This document shows, one piece after another, positions 22,027 to 26,280 of a DNA stretch of 26,280 bases. The position numbers and the translations under genes were made by a program. Position 1 is the stretch's first letter. The number at the start of each line of letters is the position of its first letter. A model generated the notes under the pieces. The model ran no database searches. It was not told where the DNA came from and saw only the letters and a program-made list of their open reading frames with translations. The stretch spans positions 1 to 26,280 of the forward strand of contig NZ_JBAFWZ010000037.1 in NCBI RefSeq assembly GCF_036662795.1, given 5' to 3'. This DNA is from Lysinibacillus_B sp036662795. Its GTDB lineage: Bacteria > Bacillota > Bacilli > Bacillales_A > Planococcaceae.

Positions 22027-23193
22027 TTATAAATCGAAGGATTCTAAATTAATCAGTTCATCCATTTTTAAAGAAGCATCTCTTTCATTTTTGGGTAGCG
22101 AATGAGCGTATACTTTATGAACAGTATCAGGAGTATCTCCAATTAATGTAGCTACCGTTGTTACTGGGACATTGTTTAATAATTGAATCGTTACAAATGT
22201 ATGGCGAAGATAGTGCGGGGTGAAGTAGGGGAGGCCTTCACGTTCGCATAATAAATTTAAGATCCTTATCAAAAAATTTTCTCCTATAGGATTCCCAGCA
22301 TAATTTACAAACACATGATTATCAGGATTTCTAAATGAATAACTTTTCATTTTATCATCATGCCATTCTTTATAATTTGTCAGTAATTGAATAATGCTAT
22401 TATTCATAGGGAACTCCCTATAACTATTTGTTGTTTTTGGATTACGAGCACCATATCGATCCTTTGTCTTGTTAATATGAATAACACTCTCATTAAAATC
22501 AATGTCGCTCCAAGTAAGTGCTCGCAACTCTCCAATTCGCATGCCAGTTAAAAATAGTAAAGCAACAGTAGTATAATGAGTAATTTTATACTTTGTTCGT
22601 AAAGTTTCTAAAATGAATTCCATTTCTTCGATTGAAAAGGCATGTCTTTTTACAGATTCTTTTGCACTTTTTAAATTAGGTGTTGTAAATTTTTTTCTTG
22701 GTAAAAGTTCATTTTTTACTGCAAACGAAAAGACAGCATTTAGGCGTTGATATATTGACATTAACGAGCCAGTTTTAAATTCTTTTTCAATTAATTCATT
22801 GAATACTTCATTTTGAATAATGATATTATTAATATTTTTGGCTTTGTACTGACCTATATTTGGTAAAATATAATTTTCCATTACGAAGCAATGATTTCTT
22901 TCGGATGTGGGTTTCCAAGTAGCTCTTGTCGATTGAATATATAGTTCGTGCAATTGTTGCACGGTTATATTATCATTTTCTACAAAGCTTTCATTCCCAT
23001 CCAATACATTTGCCTTTAATTCAATTAGAGCTCTCTCGGCTTTTTCAATCGAATCAAAACCTTGCTTAGATTTTTCACGAGGCTTTCCAAATTTATCGTA
23101 AAATTTGTAGCGATAGGCAAATTTCTTTTTGCCATTTTGTTTATACCAATATACTGAATCTAGTTTTATTTTGGTCATTTTAACACGCGCCAT
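22027..23193 (-). CDS. Tyrosine recombinase / phage integrase
   Basis: The chosen ATG at 23193 has GGAAGG about 10 bases upstream and gives 388 residues; a TTG at 23202 sits too close to that site. An arm-binding N-terminal domain (~10-60) has YWYKQNGKKKFAYRYKFYDKFGKPR. A core-binding SAM-like domain follows (~70-180). The catalytic domain (~190-375) has Arg in LTGMRIGELRALTWSDID, Lys in INKTKDR, H-x-x-R in TPHYLRHTF, and the nucleophile Tyr in VHKVYAHS. All the key residues are present, so it should be active in integration and excision. The adjacent phage tail gene shows that it belongs to a prophage. It is divergent from that truncated gene and points toward ypjP, so one attachment site should lie near 21900-22026. 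Confidence 0.95.
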   Translation of the reverse strand: MARVKMTKIKLDSVYWYKQNGKKKFAYRYKFYDKFGKPREKSKQGFDSIEKAERALIELKANVLDGNESFVENDNITVQQLHELYIQSTRATWKPTSERNHCFVMENYILPNIGQYKAKNINNIIIQNEVFNELIEKEFKTGSLMSIYQRLNAVFSFAVKNELLPRKKFTTPNLKSAKESVKRHAFSIEEMEFILETLRTKYKITHYTTVALLFLTGMRIGELRALTWSDIDFNESVIHINKTKDRYGARNPKTTNSYREFPMNNSIIQLLTNYKEWHDDKMKSYSFRNPDNHVFVNYAGNPIGENFLIRILNLLCEREGLPYFTPHYLRHTFVTIQLLNNVPVTTVATLIGDTPDTVHKVYAHSLPKNERDASLKMDELINLESFDL

Positions 23194-23222
23194 ACAACTC
23201 AATCCTTCCCAAATAAGAATAA

Positions 23223-24083
23223 AGAGCTATACTCCCACCTGATGGCTTCATGCACAATAGCGTTGAAGGCTCAACTGAATCTGTCATGCGACATTACGTG
23301 AATACTGAGTTGATTAATCCAACTGATATCGGACGTAAATATCCTGGTATGGTATTGTCACCAAATTTAAACCGAGGCAGTATGCAAACAGTAAATGCAC
23401 GTTTTGATGGTTTGGCAGATAAACTTTCGACACTTGGCATTAATGATGGCATTGGTTGGGATATCATTTTAGATATACCTAACAAACAGTTCCTCTTTGT
23501 AGTAACGCAGGGCGTTGACCGTTCGGCTAATCAATTAATCGTACCACCTGCCAAATTTAGTACGGAATTTGAAACGCTCAAATCTATGAGCTATGCAGAG
23601 AGCAAAATAGATTATAAAAATGTCGCTATAGTTGCTGGGCAAGGCGAAGGTATTGAACGAAGAATAGTTACTGTAGGAAATGCAGTTGGTCGTGATCGCT
23701 ACGAATTATTTGTCGATGCAAGGGATGTAAGTGAGGAAACAGAAGGCGATAACCCTACTCAAAGACCGGATGCAGACGTTATCGCAGATTTAGAAAAACG
23801 CGGAGAAGAGAAGTTGAACGAATGTACTCAAACGGTTTATTGCGAAGGGCAAGCGTTGCAAAGTCGAAACTTGAAATTTGAGCGAGACTATTTTTTAGGA
23901 GATATAGTAACCCAACAAAATAAAGGTTGGGGTATCGAAATGGATGCGCGTATTACCTCTGTAAAAGAAGTCGTTGAACCAGGTAAGACAGATGTTGAAC
24001 TAACATTTGATAACGACAGGCCAACTCTTATTAGCAAAATAAAAAATGAGATGGCGGGCATTAAAAAAGAATTACAGAAGTAA
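23223..24083 (+). pseudogene. 5'-truncated Gp37-like phage tail gene
   Basis: From the ATG at 23250 the frame encodes 277 residues, but the frame stays open back to 23223 and reads LPPDGFMHNSVEGSTESVMRHYVN, a typical internal segment of the siphovirus ReqiPepy6 Gp37-like family. The true N-terminus (roughly 100 residues in relatives) is missing, and no ribosome site precedes the ATG. The C-terminal part is intact: LKFERDYFLGDIVTQQNKGWGIEMDARITSV, then a strand-rich end. These proteins belong to the tail tip or baseplate of siphoviruses. The break lies about 30 bases from the integrase start, so a deletion has joined integrase and tail module. A small hairpin terminator follows at 24083. Confidence 0.82.
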
Positions 24084-24110
24084 ACGCAGCATAAGCTAGC
24101 GTTATTTTTA
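24083..24110 (+). terminator. Terminator after the truncated tail gene
   Basis: AACGC (24083-24087) pairs with GCGTT (24099-24103), extended inside by AGC/GCT with one bulged base, and followed by ATTTTTATT. Confidence 0.55.
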
Positions 24111-24268
24111 TTGAAAAAATTTCAGTATTTAACTTAACTTTAACCTTCGCATGTTAAATTCATAAATGGGAAATAAGTTTTGAAGTATCGCTGACGGCAC
24201 GCCGTATGCGATGAAAGTCGCCTGTGCGGTGTAGGCTCGTTATAAAACAGAGAGATAAAGATGGATAA

Positions 24269-24592
24269 GACGAGAATAGCATTACAACAGGACCTATACA
24301 TTTAGAGATAGGTAAGAATATCAATAGTAATAAAATTGTCATATTAGGAAGTCGTATTGAATTCACGTTCTTAGATGATCCACAGTGGAGAAGCAATATT
24401 ACATCAATAAGTTTTACAAACTCTAGAGATAATAATATGGAGAGGTTAAACGACATCGATAGAAACATCTCTGGATTATTGAGGTACCTTCAAGGCATTA
24501 GTAGGGGTAGTTATGGACTAAGTGGTACATGGGTGTGGACTATTAAAGCAACAGGATACGCGGACACAATCGTGACAGTAAAAGTGCAGTAA
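24269..24592 (+). pseudogene. C-terminal fragment of a DUF1533-like surface or tail protein
   Basis: An open frame without start codon or ribosome site runs from 24269 (after TAA at 24266) to the stop at 24590-24592, 107 codons. The text reads as a real protein end: ITTGPIHLEIGKNIN, IVILGSRIEFTFLDDP, then LSGTWVWTIKATGYADTIV. The last segment, W-x-I-K-A-x-G-Y-x-D-x-x-V, matches the end of DUF1533 (haemoglobin-interacting-like) domains found in surface and some phage proteins. The first in-frame ATG (24437) has no ribosome site. The upstream part is lost, so it is a remnant. The family call is from recognition of the motif only. Confidence 0.6.
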
Positions 24593-24606
24593 AAGAATAA
24601 CTTTTA

Positions 24607-24632
24607 AAAGAGCGCTCATTTGGGCGTTCTTT
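24607..24632 (+). terminator. Terminator after the surface-protein fragment
   Basis: AAAGAGCGCT (24607-24616) pairs with GGCGTTCTTT (24623-24632), with G-U pairs, and T-rich sequence follows. Confidence 0.7.
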
Positions 24633-24699
24633 ACTTTTGGACAACAGTTTGATTTTGTTGAGTAAGTATGAAATGAATTAAATAGCATAAAAATAATAG

Positions 24700-24720
24700 C
24701 ACCGAGTAAGGTGTTTTTTT
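24700..24720 (+). terminator. Short second terminator before the cargo cassette
   Basis: CACC (24700-24703) and GGTG (24710-24713) form a short stem followed by seven or more T. With the one at 24607 it insulates the downstream cassette. A TATAAT-type -10 for the cassette lies at 24741-24746, without a clear -35. Confidence 0.5.
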
Positions 24721-24765
24721 CTGTATATTTCCCCTAATGATATAATCTTAAAAAGGATGATGAAA

Positions 24766-24945
24766 ATGAAAAAAGGATTTTGTATTACTTGTCTAGAATG
24801 TAATGAGATGATGACTCTTAATGAAGATTATAAAAAAGAGGACGATGATTCAAAACTAACTACTTCAGTAATGGGGAATTACCCATTTCAATCACTTTAT
24901 CTAGTTTGTTCCAATTGCGGTAATGAACTAGAAATTGAAGTATAG
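24766..24945 (+). CDS. Small zinc-ribbon-like protein
   Basis: The chosen ATG at 24766 has AAAAAGG 9 bases upstream and gives 59 residues; ATGs at 24757 and 24760 overlap or touch that site. It carries two Cys knuckles, C-I-T-C-L-E-C near residues 6-12 and C-S-N-C-G near 49-53, so it should fold around one zinc ion. The middle is acidic (EDYKKEDDDSK). Its stop is 16 bases from the start of the HEPN-like gene, so the two are almost surely one transcript. The larger neighbour also starts with a zinc ribbon. No family is recognised; a binding or adaptor role for the pair is an inference. Confidence 0.7.
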   Translation: MKKGFCITCLECNEMMTLNEDYKKEDDDSKLTTSVMGNYPFQSLYLVCSNCGNELEIEV

Positions 24946-24961
24946 AATTTTAGGGGGAAAT

Positions 24962-25822
24962 ATGGAACATTCTAAACTAGTTGCTTTTTCATTAAAGTGT
25001 AATGCTTGCTCAAGAGCATGGTCTATTACAGAAGAGGACTTTGAAAAGGGAATAATTAAATGTCAAGATCCCGAATGTGGTAATGAATTTACTGTATACG
25101 AAGGTATTAAAAATGGTCTAAAGGCTGAAGAGAATATTATACCGAATCCATTCTTAGCAAATGACATGATTATTGATAATATAAAAATTAGAATAGGGTA
25201 TACGTATACTTTTGAACTTCCTGAGAATGTATCGAAAGTATACAAGATTCAACTATTTCCTTTCGGTCCGTTTCTTGCAGGAGTTACAGAAATATCAAAA
25301 AATAACTTTCAAATTTTCACTTCTTTACCTAATGGCTCAGATTCTAGTCAGGTTGGAAATGAATCGAGTGTAATGCTATTGGTTAATGCAAAAACAGATG
25401 ATTACGAAGAACCTTGGTTACATTTTTTATCATATGCATATGATCATTATCTATCTAATGACTTTTTAACAAGTATTATGCTTTCTGAAATTGCATTTGA
25501 AACTTACGTAGATAAAACTTTAACTGCAGAATATTTAAATAGGGGATTGGATGAAGATAGTGTTTATAGATTATTAAAAGCAACAGATATGTATCAAAAG
25601 GTAAATCCTCTAATGTGTAATTTGTATGGTGCCAAACTAAAGTCATGTAAACAGTGGCCAGATTGGAGCAAGAGAGTACTTGAATGGCGAAATCAAATTG
25701 CACATGGAACCAAAAAAACAGCTACTAAAGAAGAAGCTTTATTAGCTTATCAAACCATAGTTGATTGCATTTTTTATTTTGTAGAAGCTGTTGATAGATA
25801 CAATAAAAAAATTTCAAACTAA
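24962..25822 (+). CDS. Zinc ribbon plus HEPN-like domain protein
   Basis: From the ATG at 24962 (AGGGGGAAAT upstream) the protein has 286 residues. A zinc ribbon is at ~12-42 (C-N-A-C and C-Q-D-P-E-C-G). A strand-rich middle (~55-150) contains FGPFLAGVTEISKN. The C-terminal helical domain (~155-280) has LSNDFLTSIMLSEIAFETYVDKTL and then W-R-N-Q-I-A-H-G with Arg243 and His248. The spacing Arg-x4-His with Asn after Arg is the hallmark of HEPN-fold ribonucleases and of related non-catalytic HEPN proteins in toxin and phage-defence systems. It follows the small zinc ribbon gene by 16 bases. HEPN is motif-based and likely; RNA cleavage and defence are inference. Its location in a prophage cargo slot fits a moron. 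Confidence 0.75.
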   Translation: MEHSKLVAFSLKCNACSRAWSITEEDFEKGIIKCQDPECGNEFTVYEGIKNGLKAEENIIPNPFLANDMIIDNIKIRIGYTYTFELPENVSKVYKIQLFPFGPFLAGVTEISKNNFQIFTSLPNGSDSSQVGNESSVMLLVNAKTDDYEEPWLHFLSYAYDHYLSNDFLTSIMLSEIAFETYVDKTLTAEYLNRGLDEDSVYRLLKATDMYQKVNPLMCNLYGAKLKSCKQWPDWSKRVLEWRNQIAHGTKKTATKEEALLAYQTIVDCIFYFVEAVDRYNKKISN

Positions 25823-25886
25823 TTATAAAAATTAAAGGTGAATACTTCCCTGTTGTCGAAATCAGTAGATTGAAGGGAGAGGTATT

Positions 25887-26141
25887 ATGGTAATTAATAT
25901 TGAAAGTAAGGATTATTTATTTCAACAGTTAAATGGCCTAATTCAGTTAAATAATGACACGAAAAACTTTATTGTTGGATCACAAAACTCATTACTTCCT
26001 GAGATAGAGGAATGGATAGAAACATCAAAAAAGTATATTGAGCAAAATGATTGGCTCATCGGAATTATAAAAGATCAATTGTTAAGAGATTATATGGCAT
26101 TAATGAGTCCAGTCGAAATAAATTTTTTAAATACAATTTGA
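25887..26141 (+). CDS. Small acidic cytoplasmic protein of the cargo cassette
   Basis: This 84-residue protein starts with ATG at 25887 and a strong site, GAAGGGAGAGG. It has no signal peptide or membrane helix. It looks mostly helical, with KDYLFQQLNGLIQLNNDTKNF, then LLPEIEEWIETSKKYIEQND and IIKDQLLRDYMAL. The gene is 64 bases after the HEPN-like gene and before a strong terminator, so it probably belongs to the same unit. A small acidic partner next to a HEPN toxin could be an antidote or a sensor, but nothing in the sequence proves it. No family is recognised. Confidence 0.65.
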   Translation: MVINIESKDYLFQQLNGLIQLNNDTKNFIVGSQNSLLPEIEEWIETSKKYIEQNDWLIGIIKDQLLRDYMALMSPVEINFLNTI

Positions 26142-26162
26142 TATTTAAAATATTTACAATCC

Positions 26163-26188
26163 AGCACCCTTAATTGAGGGTGCTTTTA
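26163..26188 (+). terminator. Terminator after the cargo cassette
   Basis: AGCACCC (26163-26169) pairs perfectly with GGGTGCT (26178-26184), followed by a short T stretch. Confidence 0.82.
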
Positions 26189-26204
26189 CATTACATCAAG
26201 CAAT

Positions 26205-26228
26205 GCACTGTGCCGAGCAGTGCTATTT
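26205..26228 (+). terminator. Second hairpin before the right-edge gene
   Basis: GCACTG (26205-26210) pairs with CAGTGC (26218-26223), followed by TATTTTTA. It is a tandem terminator or part of the leader of the next gene. Confidence 0.55.
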
Positions 26229-26253
26229 TTATGGGCAGAAAAGGAGCGAGGGC

Positions 26254-26280
26254 ATGGAAAACAAAGTAGCATTTATCAGT
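26254..26280 (+). CDS. Start of a gene cut by the window, possibly phage holin
   Basis: A strong ribosome site (AAGGAG, 26241-26246) precedes the ATG at 26254, which opens MENKVAFIS before the window ends. The place, directly after tail genes and a terminator, is where phages encode holin and endolysin. The start is like those of phage holins as I recall them, but nine residues cannot prove it. Confidence 0.5.

Noticed and set aside
24160..24468. Minus-strand open frame in the prophage remnant
   Set aside because: It is antisense to the more protein-like plus-strand fragment 24269-24592 and has no ribosome site.
1..26280. CRISPR array or tRNA/rRNA genes
   Set aside because: No regularly spaced repeats of 25-40 bases and no tRNA- or rRNA-like sequence were seen on either strand.

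Overview
The window looks like chromosome from a low-GC Gram-positive spore-former of the Bacillaceae/Caryophanaceae group, most like Lysinibacillus or Solibacillus. This rests on AT-rich codon use, strong GGAGG-type ribosome binding sites, T-tailed hairpin terminators, and Bacillus-type genes: bacilliredoxin BrxA, an NfeD/flotillin pair, YpjP, and a probable DUF4306 protein. The genus is an inference from content, not a search result.

Left part (1-4450): a 14-helix DHA2-type drug exporter (minus) is divergent from a TetR-type regulator (plus). The shared intergenic region carries a perfect 11-bp inverted repeat that is a good operator candidate. An NRDE/TANGO2-like protein and a cupin with a Tyr/Pro-rich N-terminus follow.

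Signalling module (4599-9464): three tightly packed genes encode an Hpt-REC-GGDEF-REC diguanylate cyclase, a single-domain response regulator, and a large membrane hybrid histidine kinase. Together they hold all the parts of a multistep phosphorelay with c-di-GMP output.

Middle (9500-17020): many small membrane, secreted or lipoprotein genes. They include a YiaA/YiaB-domain protein, two paralogues of a YhfM-like domain (one a lipoprotein, one without an export signal), and two paralogous Gln-rich small proteins sharing a KLxVIASxIxTLG core. A bacilliredoxin gene overlaps an RsmJ/YpiP-like SAM methyltransferase gene. Several long gene-free stretches contain clusters of hairpins.

Right-middle (17110-21900): an ECF sigma factor overlaps a membrane protein that looks like an unusual anti-sigma factor with a sensor-type beta-propeller. 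The nfeD-floT operon lies behind an almost perfect SigW promoter. A previously easy-to-miss 24-residue membrane peptide gene and ypjP follow.

Right end (21990-26280): a prophage remnant. A tyrosine recombinase gene abuts a 5'-truncated tail gene (Gp37-like), followed by a surface-domain gene fragment. A three-gene cargo cassette comes next: a zinc ribbon protein, a zinc ribbon plus HEPN-like protein, and a small acidic protein. A probable holin gene starts at the window edge. The cassette sits where phages often carry morons, and its HEPN RNxxxH motif makes it the best candidate in this window for an undescribed, possibly anti-phage, system.
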